A stretch of DNA of 20,653 nucleotides from an uncultured Vogesella sp. (GCA_946479405.1 CAMLGD010000036.1:1-20653), one strand, 5' to 3'; shown: positions 1 to 7,444, counted from the first letter of the stretch. A program made the numbers and translations. The notes: generated from the letters alone by a model not told the origin.

Positions 1-330
1 AAGAACCTGGACGATGCCACCATCGCCAAGTTCCAGCGCGAGCTGGGTGCCATGGGCTACAAGTACCAGTTCATCACCCTGGCTGGCATCCACAACATGT
101 GGTACAACATGTTCGATCTGGCACAAGACTACGTGGCTCGCGGCATGTCCGCCTACGTGGAGAAGGTGCAGGAGCCGGAATTCGCCGCCCGCGATCGTGG
201 CTACACCTTCGTGTCGCACCAGCAGGAAGTGGGCACCGGCTACTTTGACGACGTCACCACCGTGATCCAGGGCGGCAAGTCCTCGGTTACCGCACTGACC
301 GGCTCTACCGAAGAAGAGCAGTTCCACTAA
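1..330 (+). CDS. aceA: Isocitrate lyase, C-terminal part (5' end outside window)
   Basis: The reading frame is open from base 1 and encodes the last 109 residues of isocitrate lyase, which splits isocitrate into glyoxylate and succinate as the first step of the cytosolic glyoxylate bypass. The stretch [18 protein letters not shown], followed by [10 protein letters not shown] and the tail [16 protein letters not shown], is typical of the C-terminus of bacterial AceA. The catalytic KKCGH-type loop lies upstream of the window and cannot be checked. A strong terminator follows about 50 bp after the stop. Malate synthase, the partner enzyme, is encoded at 2824-4419, with an opposite-strand permease between them. 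Identification is firm; the product is partial only because of the window edge. Confidence 0.95.
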   Translation, partial: KNLDDATIAKFQRELGAMGYKYQFITLAGIHNMWYNMFDLAQDYVARGMSAYVEKVQEPEFAARDRGYTFVSHQQEVGTGYFDDVTTVIQGGKSSVTALTGSTEEEQFH

Positions 331-378
331 GCGTTTCGACATCAAACGGCGACTCGACCCCGCCGTCTGCGTCAAAGC

Positions 379-410
379 AAAACCCCCGTCGCAAGACGGG
401 GGTTTTGTCT
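379..410 (+). terminator. Rho-independent terminator of aceA
   Basis: Perfect 12-bp stem: AAAACCCCCGTC (379-390), loop GCAA, GACGGGGGTTTT (395-406), followed by GTCTTTT. The tetraloop and the T-rich 3' side make it a strong intrinsic terminator 49 bp after the aceA stop. The A-rich 5' side could let it work on the other strand too. Confidence 0.93.
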
Positions 411-419
411 TTTACCGCA

Positions 420-439
420 TGCGGCCAACGTTGGCCGCA
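420..439. repeat. Inverted pair of the 10-mer TGCGGCCAAC (candidate uptake signal)
   Basis: A perfect 20-bp palindrome, TGCGGCCAACGTTGGCCGCA, made of two abutting copies of the 10-mer in opposite orientation (420-429 plus, 430-439 minus). It lies just after the aceA terminator. The same palindrome recurs at 922-941, and the identity between the two sites extends to 26 bp (417-442 and 919-944). Confidence 0.9.
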
Positions 440-448
440 AGCGCAGTA

Positions 449-537
449 CGTAGGGCGGGTTGAACCAACGGTTCATACCCGCGTGAATGACCAACTTCGC
501 GCCGCGCGGGTATGGCCTGCGGCCAACCCGCCCTACG
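449..537. repeat. Long inverted repeat in aceA-permease spacer
   Basis: The outer arms CGTAGGGCGGGTTG (449-462) and CAACCCGCCCTACG (524-537) are perfectly complementary. Inside them a second pair, CATACCCGCG (474-483) and CGCGGGTATG (505-514), is also perfect. The whole can fold into one long hairpin of about 89 nt. The GTAGGGCGGGTT...AACCCGCCCTAC pattern resembles dispersed intergenic palindromic repeats known in many proteobacteria. One copy of TGCGGCCAAC (518-527) overlaps the start of the right outer arm. No open frame here looks like a protein gene. Confidence 0.75.
518..527 (+). repeat. Single TGCGGCCAAC copy
   Basis: Exact 10-mer, non-coding, overlapping the right arm of the 449-537 inverted repeat. 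Confidence 0.85.
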
Positions 538-575
538 ACCGCGTAAGCAATCCACCCAACGTTACAAATAGCAGA

Positions 576-800
576 ACCGAACCGGCGTGCCCCAATCCCG
601 TTGGCGCGAGCCGGGCAAAATGGTGCGCCCCAGGTTTTAAGCCGCCGCTTTGTTTGAGCCGCGCGACGGTAGCGCGCGGCGAGTTCGGCGGCGCCTGGGG
701 CGTGCCTTTTTGCACGGGGTTTCGAGCCGCCGCCGGGGAGACGGGGATCGCTAAGGGGGCCGCGGAGGCCCCCTTAGCCTGCTCGCCGGGCGGAACCGGC
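576..800. repeat. Structured non-coding element with nested hairpins
   Basis: A GC-rich segment built from nested complementary arms: CGCCCCAGG (626-634) with CCTGGGGCG (694-702); GCCGCCG (641-647) with CGGCGGC (686-692); GCCGCGCG (658-665) with CGCGCGGC (673-680). A separate 12-bp hairpin follows: GCTAAGGGGGCC (750-761) with GGCCCCCTTAGC (767-778). Frames on both strands stay open (to 806 on plus, 533-802 on minus), but the translations are low-complexity, rich in Pro, Ala, Gly and Arg, and overlap these hairpins, so I read them as by-products of base composition. It is probably a dispersed intergenic repeat or structured RNA element. I could not test copy number. Confidence 0.6.
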
Positions 801-867
801 ACCTAAATCATCATCCGCGCAGCGGATACAAAATCAGCACCAATATCCCCCCACAGCCGCCAAAGAA

Positions 868-899
868 AATGCCGCCAACTTATTAAGGTGAGCGGCATT
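868..899 (-). terminator. Intrinsic terminator of the amino acid permease gene
   Basis: On the minus strand the arms AATGCCGC (899-892) and GCGGCATT (875-868) pair around a 16-nt loop and are followed by TTCTTTG. The hairpin lies about 50 bp past the permease stop, so it probably ends that transcript. Confidence 0.7.
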
Positions 900-921
900 G
901 CTGGCTGCAGGCAAGCGGGCA

Positions 922-941
922 TGCGGCCAACGTTGGCCGCA
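922..941. repeat. Inverted pair of TGCGGCCAAC, second identical palindrome
   Basis: Copies at 922-931 (plus) and 932-941 (minus) abut to give the same 20-bp palindrome as 420-439. It starts 5 bp beyond the permease stop codon on the minus strand, a typical gene-end position for paired uptake signals, and precedes the 868-899 terminator. Confidence 0.9.
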
Positions 942-945
942 AGCA

Positions 946-2340
946 TCACGCCTTGTGCAGATGCGAACGCTGGCGCGAGTAACCGAAGTACACCACCAGG
1001 CCGATCACCAGCCACACCACGAAGCACAGCCAGGTCAGGCTGGACAGCTGCGCCATCAGGAACACGCAGAACACCATGGCCAGCGCCGGTACATAAGGCA
1101 CGCCCGGGCAGTGGAACTTGCGCGGCAGGTCCGGTTCGCGCTTGCGCAGCAGGATGATGGCGGCGGCGATCAGCGAGAACGCGGCCAGGGTGCCGATGTT
1201 CACCAGCTCGGCCAACGTACCCAGCGGCACGAAGCCGGCGATCAGCGCAATGAGGGTGCCGATCAGCCAGGTGGCCTTGTACGGCGTGCCGTACTTCGGA
1301 TGCACCTCGGAGAACACCTTGGGCAGCAGGCCGTCGCGCGACATCGCGAACAGGATGCGGGTCTGGCCGTAGGTCATCACCAGGATCACGGTGAGCATGC
1401 CGAGGATCGCGCCCAGGTCGACGAAGCCGGCGAACCAGTCGAGCTTGGCCACCTGCAACGCCAGCGATACCGGGTGATCGATGCCCTTGAACTGCATGAA
1501 CGGCACGATGCCGGTCATGATGGCGGACACGATCACATACAGCACCGAGCAGATCGCCAGCGACCAGATCACCCCCTTCGGGATGTCCTTCTCCGGGTTC
1601 TTCACCTCTTCCGCCGCGCAGGTTACCGCGTCGAAACCGAGGAAGCTGAAGAACACGATGGCGGCGCCCTGGAACACCCCGCTCATGCCGTAGGGCAGCG
1701 CCGGGTTCCAGTTGGCCGGTTTCACGTGCCATACCGCAATGCCGATGAACAGCAGCACCACCGCCACCTTGATCAGCACCACCACATTGTTCACCTTCTT
1801 CGATTCCTTGATGCCGAAGGCCAGCAAGGCAGTAATCAGCATCGCCACCACGAAGGCCGGCAGGTTGAAGACGGTGTCGACGCCGGGACGGGCGCCGGCG
1901 GCGGCAGTCAGCGCATCCGGCAGATGGATGCCGAAGCCGGACAACAGGCTCTGGAAGTAGCCGGACCAGCCCACCGATACCGCCGACGAGGCCAGCAGGT
2001 ATTCCAGCATCAGGTCCCAGCCGATCATCCAGGCAATGATCTCGCCCAGCGTGGCGTAAGCGTAGGTGTAGGTGGAGCCGGACACCGGCAGCATGGAAGC
2101 GAATTCGGCGTAACACAGCGCGGCAAAGCCGCAGGCGATAGCGCCAATGATGAATGACAGCACCAGGCCGGGGCCGGCCACGGTGGCACCGGTGCCGGTG
2201 AGCACGAAAATACCGGTGCCGATGATGGCGCCGATGCCCAGCATGGTGAGGTCAAAGGCGGACAGCTCCTTGCGCAGCACACCCGCGCCCTGCGACGCGG
2301 CCATCATCTGGCGCACGTCCTTCTTGCGTAACAAACTCAT
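946..2340 (-). CDS. APC-superfamily amino acid permease (cationic amino acid transporter-like)
   Basis: The 464-residue inner-membrane protein has about 12 hydrophobic segments. The first carries GIGAIIGTGIF (residues 35-45), the unwound substrate-binding helix of the amino acid/polyamine/organocation superfamily. Other family stretches are CYAEFASMLPVSGSTYTYAY and FFSFLGFDAVTCAAEEVKNP, which fit the CAT/YfnA-like branch. It probably takes up an amino acid by proton symport; the substrate cannot be told from sequence. I chose the ATG at 2340 because AAGGGACC lies about 5-11 bp upstream and the protein then starts MSLLRKKD, like relatives. The frame extends upstream to 2475, but that part has no family likeness. 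It is transcribed alone, divergent from aceB, and ends at a paired 10-mer and a terminator. Confidence 0.9.
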   Translation of the reverse strand: MSLLRKKDVRQMMAASQGAGVLRKELSAFDLTMLGIGAIIGTGIFVLTGTGATVAGPGLVLSFIIGAIACGFAALCYAEFASMLPVSGSTYTYAYATLGEIIAWMIGWDLMLEYLLASSAVSVGWSGYFQSLLSGFGIHLPDALTAAAGARPGVDTVFNLPAFVVAMLITALLAFGIKESKKVNNVVVLIKVAVVLLFIGIAVWHVKPANWNPALPYGMSGVFQGAAIVFFSFLGFDAVTCAAEEVKNPEKDIPKGVIWSLAICSVLYVIVSAIMTGIVPFMQFKGIDHPVSLALQVAKLDWFAGFVDLGAILGMLTVILVMTYGQTRILFAMSRDGLLPKVFSEVHPKYGTPYKATWLIGTLIALIAGFVPLGTLAELVNIGTLAAFSLIAAAIILLRKREPDLPRKFHCPGVPYVPALAMVFCVFLMAQLSSLTWLCFVVWLVIGLVVYFGYSRQRSHLHKA

Positions 2341-2823
2341 TGTCTGGTCCCTTTTCGCCGGCAACGCCGGCTCTCGTGGAGCCGGGTACCGGGTGTTGTT
2401 GTGATGTATGGCGCAGCGCTGGTCAGACGCAACGCGCAGGGGCGCGAATATGCCGCATCGCAACAGGGGATTCAAGCCGGCGTTGCCAATAGTATTTTGT
2501 ATCCATACTGCAATCTGCAGAAATACGGGACAAATCTACCAGCCGCAGTCCTTCCAGCTGTTATATCGCGCCACGATATGCCAAATCACGGCAGATCACT
2601 GCAAATATGCCTGCCGCACCACTTGCGGCTGCCACAACGAGGCTTTGGCCCAACACACGCCAGACTGGCCACCGCGGACTACCGCCAAAAAAGTAAAAGA
2701 TGTTATCGGTTTTTGCCTATTTTTCTACCACTTGGCTAACGCTAAACTGCCAGACTGACAACGAGAGCGCGCGCTAGCGTGCCACGGACGGCCAGCGGTC
2801 GGACCAACAACCAAGGAGAGACA
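2341..2823. other. Divergent intergenic region (permease / aceB)
   Basis: This 483-bp stretch has no supportable gene; short open frames here have no recognisable content. It is AT-richer than its surroundings around 2490-2540 and 2690-2750 and must hold the promoters of the permease (minus) and aceB (plus). I found no convincing -35/-10 pair for either. It contains the palindrome described at 2563-2579. Confidence 0.5.
2563..2579. promoter_or_regulatory. Possible operator palindrome ATATCG-N5-CGATAT
   Basis: The arms ATATCG (2563-2568) and CGATAT (2574-2579) are perfect and sit in the shared upstream region of the permease and aceB genes. The size suits a dimeric regulator site. No regulator is identified, so the role is inference. 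Confidence 0.3.
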
Positions 2824-4419
2824 ATGGCACTGCAATTGCCGCCGGGAGTGGAGATCCTCGTGCCGGTGAAACCCGCGCACCAGATGCTGCTAAGCAGCGA
2901 GGCGCTGGCCTTCATCGCCATGCTGCACCGCCAGTTCGAGCCGCGGCGCCGCGAATTGCTGGCGCTGCGCCAGCAACGCCAGGCCGAGCTGGATAGCGGC
3001 AAGCTGCCGGACTTTCTGCCGGAAACCGCGGCCATCCGTCACGGCGAGTGGCAGATCGCCCCGCTGCCAGCCGAGCTGCTGGACCGCCGCGTGGAAATCA
3101 CCGGCCCGGCCGAGCGCAAGATGATGATCAACGCGCTCAATTCCGGCGCCTGCTGCTTCATGGCCGATTTCGAGGATGCGCTCAGCCCCGGCTGGCGCAA
3201 CATCCTGCAAGGCCACCAGAACATGTGCGATGCCTGGCGCGGCAGCATCAGCTACCACAGCCCGGACGGGCGCCACTACCAGCTGAACGGCAAACCGGCC
3301 ACGCTGATGCTGCGCCCGCGCGGCTGGCACCTGCCCGAAAAACACCTGCGCATCGACGGCCAGCCGCTGTCGGCAGCGCTGTTCGACTTCGGCCTCAGCT
3401 TCTTTCACAACGCCGCACAGCTGCATGCGCAGGGCCGCCACATCTACTACTACCTGCCCAAGCTGGAAAACCATCTGGAAGCGCGGTTGTGGAACGACAT
3501 CTTCCTGGCAGCACAGCAGGCACTGGCGCTGCCAGTGGGCAGCATCCGCGCCACTGTGCTGATCGAGCACCTGTTGGCCGCATTCGAGATGGACGAGATT
3601 CTGTTCGAGCTGCGCGAGCATAGCGCCGGACTGAACGCCGGCCGCTGGGACTACCTGTTCAGCTGTATCAAGAGCTTCCGCCAGGTGCGGCATTTCTGCC
3701 TGGCCGACCGTGAGCAGATCGGCATGACCGTGCCGTTCATGCGCTCCTACGCACTGCTGCTGCTCAAGACCTGCCACCGCCGTGGCGCACCGGCGATCGG
3801 CGGTATGTCGGCACTGACACCGATCAAGCACGATGTGGCGGCCAACGAGCGCGCGCTGGCAGCGATCCGTGCCGATAAAGAACGCGAGGCTCGTGACGGC
3901 TATGACGGCAGCTGGGTGGCGCACCCGGCGCTGGTGCCGCTGGCGTTCGAGGCGTTCCGCAGCGTGGCCGGCGACGCACCCAATCAGCTGGCGCGCCAGC
4001 GCGAACATGTGGTGATTACCGCCGCCGATCTGCTGAATTTCCAGCCGGAAACCCCGATTACCGAGCAGGGGCTGCGCAACAACATCAGCGTCGGCCTGCA
4101 GTACCTCGGCGCCTGGCTTAGCGGCAATGGCTGCGTACCGATCCACAACCAGCTGGAAGAGGCGGCCACCGCCGAGATCGCCCGCGCCCAGCTGTGGCAG
4201 TGGCTGCACAGCCCCAAGGGCATACTGGCGGATGGCCGCAAGGTGAGTCAGTCGCTGCTGCGCGACCTGGCCACCGACGAGATCAACCGGCTGCAGGCCG
4301 AGTACGGCAGCCGCTGGAGCCGCCATTTTGAAGACGCCGCGCAGTTGTTCGACCTGCTGATCACCAGCGAGGAATTCATCGACTTCTTCACCCTGCCCGG
4401 CTACGAATACCTGGATTGA
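2824..4419 (+). CDS. aceB: Malate synthase A
   Basis: The 531-residue cytosolic enzyme condenses glyoxylate with acetyl-CoA to give malate, the second step of the glyoxylate bypass. Length matches the roughly 530-residue A-type enzyme, not the longer G type. The family signature REHSAGLNAGRWDYLF is at residues 264-279. RPRGWH (164-169) carries an active-site arginine region, and DGSWVAHP lies in the C-terminal half. The start is the ATG at 2824, since AAGGAG (2813-2818) is 5 bp upstream. The frame could begin at 2779, but that lacks a binding site. An in-frame 10-mer copy at 3573-3582 encodes Leu-Ala-Ala. A terminator follows at 4506-4537. Confidence 0.96.
   Translation: MALQLPPGVEILVPVKPAHQMLLSSEALAFIAMLHRQFEPRRRELLALRQQRQAELDSGKLPDFLPETAAIRHGEWQIAPLPAELLDRRVEITGPAERKMMINALNSGACCFMADFEDALSPGWRNILQGHQNMCDAWRGSISYHSPDGRHYQLNGKPATLMLRPRGWHLPEKHLRIDGQPLSAALFDFGLSFFHNAAQLHAQGRHIYYYLPKLENHLEARLWNDIFLAAQQALALPVGSIRATVLIEHLLAAFEMDEILFELREHSAGLNAGRWDYLFSCIKSFRQVRHFCLADREQIGMTVPFMRSYALLLLKTCHRRGAPAIGGMSALTPIKHDVAANERALAAIRADKEREARDGYDGSWVAHPALVPLAFEAFRSVAGDAPNQLARQREHVVITAADLLNFQPETPITEQGLRNNISVGLQYLGAWLSGNGCVPIHNQLEEAATAEIARAQLWQWLHSPKGILADGRKVSQSLLRDLATDEINRLQAEYGSRWSRHFEDAAQLFDLLITSEEFIDFFTLPGYEYLD
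3573..3582 (-). repeat. Single TGCGGCCAAC copy inside aceB
   Basis: Plus strand reads GTTGGCCGCA, read in frame as ..G TTG GCC GCA, coding Leu-Ala-Ala with a TTG leucine codon in a gene that otherwise strongly prefers CTG. Confidence 0.85.
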
Positions 4420-4505
4420 GCGGGTAAACCGGGCATGGCGTGCAGCCGGCAAAGCGTCCAGCTATTCACCTGTACTGGCCGGACTACATAATTCGCCAGC
4501 ATCCA

Positions 4506-4537
4506 CCCGCCAGCACAAGCCGGGCTGGCGGGATTTT
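4506..4537 (+). terminator. Intrinsic terminator of aceB
   Basis: Perfect 9-bp stem CCCGCCAGC (4506-4514) / GCTGGCGGG (4524-4532), 9-nt loop, followed by ATTTT. It lies 86 bp past the aceB stop. Confidence 0.82.
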
Positions 4538-4580
4538 CCCGTCGCGCACCAATGGTGGGCATATCGCACCAAATGAATAC

Positions 4581-4595
4581 AATATTTGAAATATT
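4581..4595. promoter_or_regulatory. Palindrome AATATT-TGA-AATATT upstream of the ABC importer
   Basis: A perfect AT-rich inverted repeat 16 bp upstream of the proposed -35 box of the importer operon. It could be an operator or an upstream AT element; no binding protein is known from this window. Confidence 0.35.
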
Positions 4596-4610
4596 ATTGC
4601 TTTGCACAAT

Positions 4611-4639
4611 CTGAAACCCCGGCAACTTTGGAATATGAT
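4611..4639 (+). promoter_or_regulatory. Putative sigma70 promoter of the ABC importer operon
   Basis: CTGAAA (4611-4616), 17-bp spacer, TATGAT (4634-4639). The -10 box matches the consensus at 5 of 6 positions and the -35 at 4 of 6. It lies 40 bp upstream of the chosen start codon. Confidence 0.5.
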
Positions 4640-4678
4640 TGCGCAGTCTTTGCACTGCACCATTCCAAAGGAATTACC

Positions 4679-5647
4679 ATGTCCGCCGTTTCCCGCCGCA
4701 CCCTGCTGGCGCTGGCCGTTGCTGCCAGCCTGTCCCCGTTTGCCCTGGCTGCCGAACAGAAATCGGTGGCGGTTACCGCCATCGTTGACCACCCGGCGCT
4801 GGATGCCGCGCGCAAGGGTATCGAGGACGAGCTGAAAGCCGCTGGCTTCGAACCGGGCAAGCAGCTGAAATACCAATTCCAGAGCGCACAGGGCAACCCG
4901 GCTACCGCCGCACAGATCGCGCGCAAATTCGTCGGCGATGCGCCGGACGTGATCGTCGCCATTGCCACCCCCAGCGCCCAGGCCGTAGTTGCCGCCACCC
5001 GCTCCATCCCGGTGGTGTTCACCGCGGTGACCGACCCGGTGGCCGCCAAGCTGGTACCGGGCTGGAGCGCCAGCAAGACCAACGTTACCGGCGTATCCGA
5101 CAAGCTGGCACTGGCACCGCAGATTGATCTGATCGGCAAGGTGAAGCCGGGCGCCAAGCGCGTGGGCATGGTGTACAGCCCGGGCGAGGTGAACTCGGTC
5201 GTGGTGGCCAAGGAACTGAAGGCCGAGCTGGCCAAGCGCGGCATGAGCCTGGTGGAAGCACCGGCACCGCGTACCGTGGACGTGGCCCCGGCCGCCAAGA
5301 GCCTGATCGGCAAGGTTGACGCCATCTACACCACTACCGACAACAATGTGGTCTCCACCTATGAATCGCTGGTAGCGGTGGCACAGCAAGCCAAACTGCC
5401 GCTGGTAGCCGCCGACACCGATTCGGTGAAGCGTGGCGCCATCGCCGCGCTGGGCCAGAACTACTACGACATCGGCCGCCAGACCGGCAAGCTGGTGGTG
5501 CGCATCCTGAAGGGCGAAAAAGCCGGCAGCATCGCACCGCAGCTGGGCGAAAAACTGTCGCTGTCGCTGAACCCGACTGCGGCACAGAAGCAGGGCATCA
5601 CCCTTAGCCCGGCACTACTGAAAGACGCCAAGGAAACCGTGAAGTAA
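4679..5647 (+). CDS. ABC importer substrate-binding protein (TrpX-like, ABC_sub_bind family)
   Basis: This 322-residue secreted protein belongs to the ABC_sub_bind family (COG2984 type). Its N-terminus, MSAVSRRTLLALAVAASL, has two arginines, a hydrophobic core and a likely cleavage after ALA around residue 24, so it is periplasmic. Inside, VTAIVDHPALDAARKGIEDEL, VIVAIATPSAQAVVAATRSIPVVFTAVTDPV and VYTTTDNNVV-like stretches follow the family plan. The ATG at 4679 is preceded by AAAGGAA at good spacing; an upstream extension to 4586 lacks a site. Permease and ATPase genes follow. In Gram-positive bacteria related systems (TrpXYZ) import aromatic amino acids; the substrate here is unproven. Confidence 0.88.
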   Translation: MSAVSRRTLLALAVAASLSPFALAAEQKSVAVTAIVDHPALDAARKGIEDELKAAGFEPGKQLKYQFQSAQGNPATAAQIARKFVGDAPDVIVAIATPSAQAVVAATRSIPVVFTAVTDPVAAKLVPGWSASKTNVTGVSDKLALAPQIDLIGKVKPGAKRVGMVYSPGEVNSVVVAKELKAELAKRGMSLVEAPAPRTVDVAPAAKSLIGKVDAIYTTTDNNVVSTYESLVAVAQQAKLPLVAADTDSVKRGAIAALGQNYYDIGRQTGKLVVRILKGEKAGSIAPQLGEKLSLSLNPTAAQKQGITLSPALLKDAKETVK

Positions 5648-5657
5648 ATCCTGGCAT

Positions 5658-5690
5658 GGTTGGCCGCACACCCTGCGGCCAACCTGTTTT
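5658..5690 (+). repeat. Inverted pair of TGCGGCCAAC forming an intra-operon hairpin
   Basis: Copies at 5659-5668 (minus) and 5674-5683 (plus) give arms GGTTGGCCGC (5658-5667) and GCGGCCAACC (5675-5684) around a 7-nt loop, followed by TGTTTT. The hairpin sits 11 bp after the binding-protein stop and before the permease. It looks like a weak terminator or 3'-end stabiliser that would let the binding protein be made in excess over the membrane parts. Confidence 0.8.
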
Positions 5691-5739
5691 CCACCGCGCA
5701 GCCACGAGCTGCGCGCTGTCATTTACAGCGAGTAAAACC

Positions 5740-6639
5740 ATGACCCTGATTGCCCTGATGGGGGCGCTGGAAATCGGCCTGATCTTTGCGCTGGTGGCGC
5801 TGGGTGTGCTGATTTCCTTCCGCATCCTCGATTTTCCCGACCTGACCGCCGACGGCAGCTTCCCGCTGGGCGGCGCGGTAGCCGCCACCCTGATCGCCGG
5901 CGGCCATGACCCGTGGCTGGCCTGTGGTGTGGCGACGCTGGCCGGTGCCGCCGCCGGCCTCACCACTGCCTGGCTCAACGTGCGGCTGAACATCCTGCAG
6001 CTGCTGGCCTCCATTCTGGTGATGATCGCGCTGTACTCCATCAACCTTCGCATCATGGGCGCGCCGAACATGCCGCTGATCGGCAGTCCGACCGTGTTCA
6101 GCCCGCTGATCGGCGACAACTTCGACATCGCCTGGCAGGTCCAGCCGGCCATGTTGGCCGCAGTGATCGTGATCGCCAAGCTGGCGCTGGATGTGTTTTT
6201 TGCTTCGCAGACCGGGCTGGCGATGCGCGCCACCGGCGCCAATGCCCGCATGGCTCGGGCACAGGGCATTGCCACCGAGCGCATGGTACTGGCCGGCATG
6301 GCACTGTCCAATGCGCTGATCGCACTGGCTGGCGCGCTGTACGTGCAGACCCAGGGTGGCGCGGATGTTTCCATGGGCGTGGGCACCATCGTGGTGGGGC
6401 TGGCGGCGGTGATCATCGGCGAAACGCTGCTGCCGTCGCGCACGCTGTGGGTGATCACCCTGGCCACCGTGCTGGGTGCACTGCTATACCGCCTGCTGAT
6501 CGCGCTGGCGCTCAACGCCGACTTCATCGGCCTGCAGGCGCAGGATCTGAACCTGATCACCGCGCTGCTGGTGGGCTTTGCGCTGGTACTGCCGAAACTG
6601 AAAGCCAAGATGGTCCGTAAAGCCGGAGGAACCCGCTGA
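5740..6639 (+). CDS. ABC importer permease (COG4120 type)
   Basis: The 299-residue hydrophobic protein is the membrane subunit of the importer. It has about eight membrane segments, starting with ALEIGLIFALVALGVLISFRIL. The stretch FPDLTADGSFPLGGAVAA and the later ATGANARMARAQGI and GGADVSMGVGTIVVGLAAVIIGE are typical of the family that pairs with ABC_sub_bind proteins. The frame is open from 5656, but I chose the ATG at 5740 because the upstream part overlaps the 5658-5684 hairpin and has no membrane character. The ribosome site is weak. The stop overlaps the ATPase start by one base, indicating translational coupling. A 10-mer copy at 6153-6162 encodes Leu-Ala-Ala. Confidence 0.88.
   Translation: MTLIALMGALEIGLIFALVALGVLISFRILDFPDLTADGSFPLGGAVAATLIAGGHDPWLACGVATLAGAAAGLTTAWLNVRLNILQLLASILVMIALYSINLRIMGAPNMPLIGSPTVFSPLIGDNFDIAWQVQPAMLAAVIVIAKLALDVFFASQTGLAMRATGANARMARAQGIATERMVLAGMALSNALIALAGALYVQTQGGADVSMGVGTIVVGLAAVIIGETLLPSRTLWVITLATVLGALLYRLLIALALNADFIGLQAQDLNLITALLVGFALVLPKLKAKMVRKAGGTR
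6153..6162 (-). repeat. Single TGCGGCCAAC copy inside the permease gene
   Basis: Plus strand GTTGGCCGCA, in frame as TTG GCC GCA (Leu-Ala-Ala) within Met-Leu-Ala-Ala-Val. Confidence 0.85.
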
Positions 6640-7433
6640 TGCTGCGCGCCGATAACCTGTTCAAGACCTTCAACCCGGGCACCCCGATCGAGAACCCGGT
6701 GCTGCGCGGCCTGTCGCTGCAGATCGACAGTGGCCAGTTCGTCACCGTGATCGGCAGCAACGGTGCCGGCAAGTCCACCTTTCTCAACGCGCTGGCCGGC
6801 GACGTAATTGTGGACAACGGCAGCCTGAGCATCGACGGCCAGGACGTGACTCGCACCCCGGGCTGGCAGCGTGCCGGCCTGGTGGCGCGGGTGTTCCAAG
6901 ACCCGATGGCCGGCACCTGTGAAAACCTCAGCATCGAGGAAAACATGGCGCTGGCCTACTACCGCGGCAAAAAGCGCGGCTTTGGCGCGTCGCTGAACCG
7001 CCAGTTGCGCGAACTGTTCCGCGAGCGGCTGGCGACGCTGAAGCTGGGGCTGGAAAACCGCCTGCCAGACCGCATGGGTCTGCTGTCCGGCGGACAGCGT
7101 CAGGCGGTAAGCCTGCTGATGGCCAGCCTGCAGCCGTCACGCATCCTGCTGCTGGACGAACATACCGCCGCGCTGGACCCGAAAACCGCCGCCTTCGTGC
7201 TGGAGCTGACCGACCGCATCGTGCACGAGAACAAGCTCACCGCGCTGATGGTGACCCACTCCATGCGCCAGGCACTGGATCACGGCCATCGCACCGTCAT
7301 GCTGCACCAGGGCCGCGTAGTACTGGACGTGGCCGGCGACGAGCGCGGCCGCATGCAGGTAGCCGACTTGCTGGCGATGTTCGAGAAAACCCGCGGCGAA
7401 GCCATCGACGACGACGCGCTGCTGCTGGGCTGA
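6639..7433 (+). CDS. ABC importer ATP-binding protein (COG1101 type)
   Basis: The 264-residue cytoplasmic ATPase energises the importer. Walker A is GSNGAGKST (39-47), the signature is LSGGQ (149-153), Walker B is ILLLD followed by E174, and the H-loop histidine is H207 in MVTHS. The version LLLDEHTAALDP is characteristic of the ATPases that accompany ABC_sub_bind/COG4120 systems. GGAGGA lies 8 bp upstream of the ATG, which overlaps the permease stop by one base. It is the last gene of the operon, and a 17-bp-stem terminator follows 11 bp after its stop. All motifs for activity are present. Confidence 0.93.
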   Translation: MLRADNLFKTFNPGTPIENPVLRGLSLQIDSGQFVTVIGSNGAGKSTFLNALAGDVIVDNGSLSIDGQDVTRTPGWQRAGLVARVFQDPMAGTCENLSIEENMALAYYRGKKRGFGASLNRQLRELFRERLATLKLGLENRLPDRMGLLSGGQRQAVSLLMASLQPSRILLLDEHTAALDPKTAAFVLELTDRIVHENKLTALMVTHSMRQALDHGHRTVMLHQGRVVLDVAGDERGRMQVADLLAMFEKTRGEAIDDDALLLG

Positions 7434-7444
7434 GTCTGATCGGA

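Noticed and set aside
405..806. 133-codon plus-strand and 89-codon minus-strand open frames
   Set aside because: They overlap hairpins on both strands, have low-complexity Pro/Ala/Gly/Arg content and no ribosome sites. High GC explains their length.
898..2157. 419-codon frame antisense to the permease gene
   Set aside because: His/Gln/Arg-rich translation that mirrors the permease codons; the permease has clear family motifs.
2713..2748. TTGCCT with downstream TAAACT as an aceB promoter
   Set aside because: Spacing is 24 bp, too long for sigma70; no better pair was found.
3838..3847. Near-match GGCGGCCAAC in aceB (and one-mismatch sites near 8546 and 8643)
   Set aside because: Not counted, since only exact 10-mers were used; they may be decayed or chance copies.
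2890..4452. 520-codon frame antisense to aceB
   Set aside because: Artefact of GC-rich third positions opposite a certain malate synthase gene.
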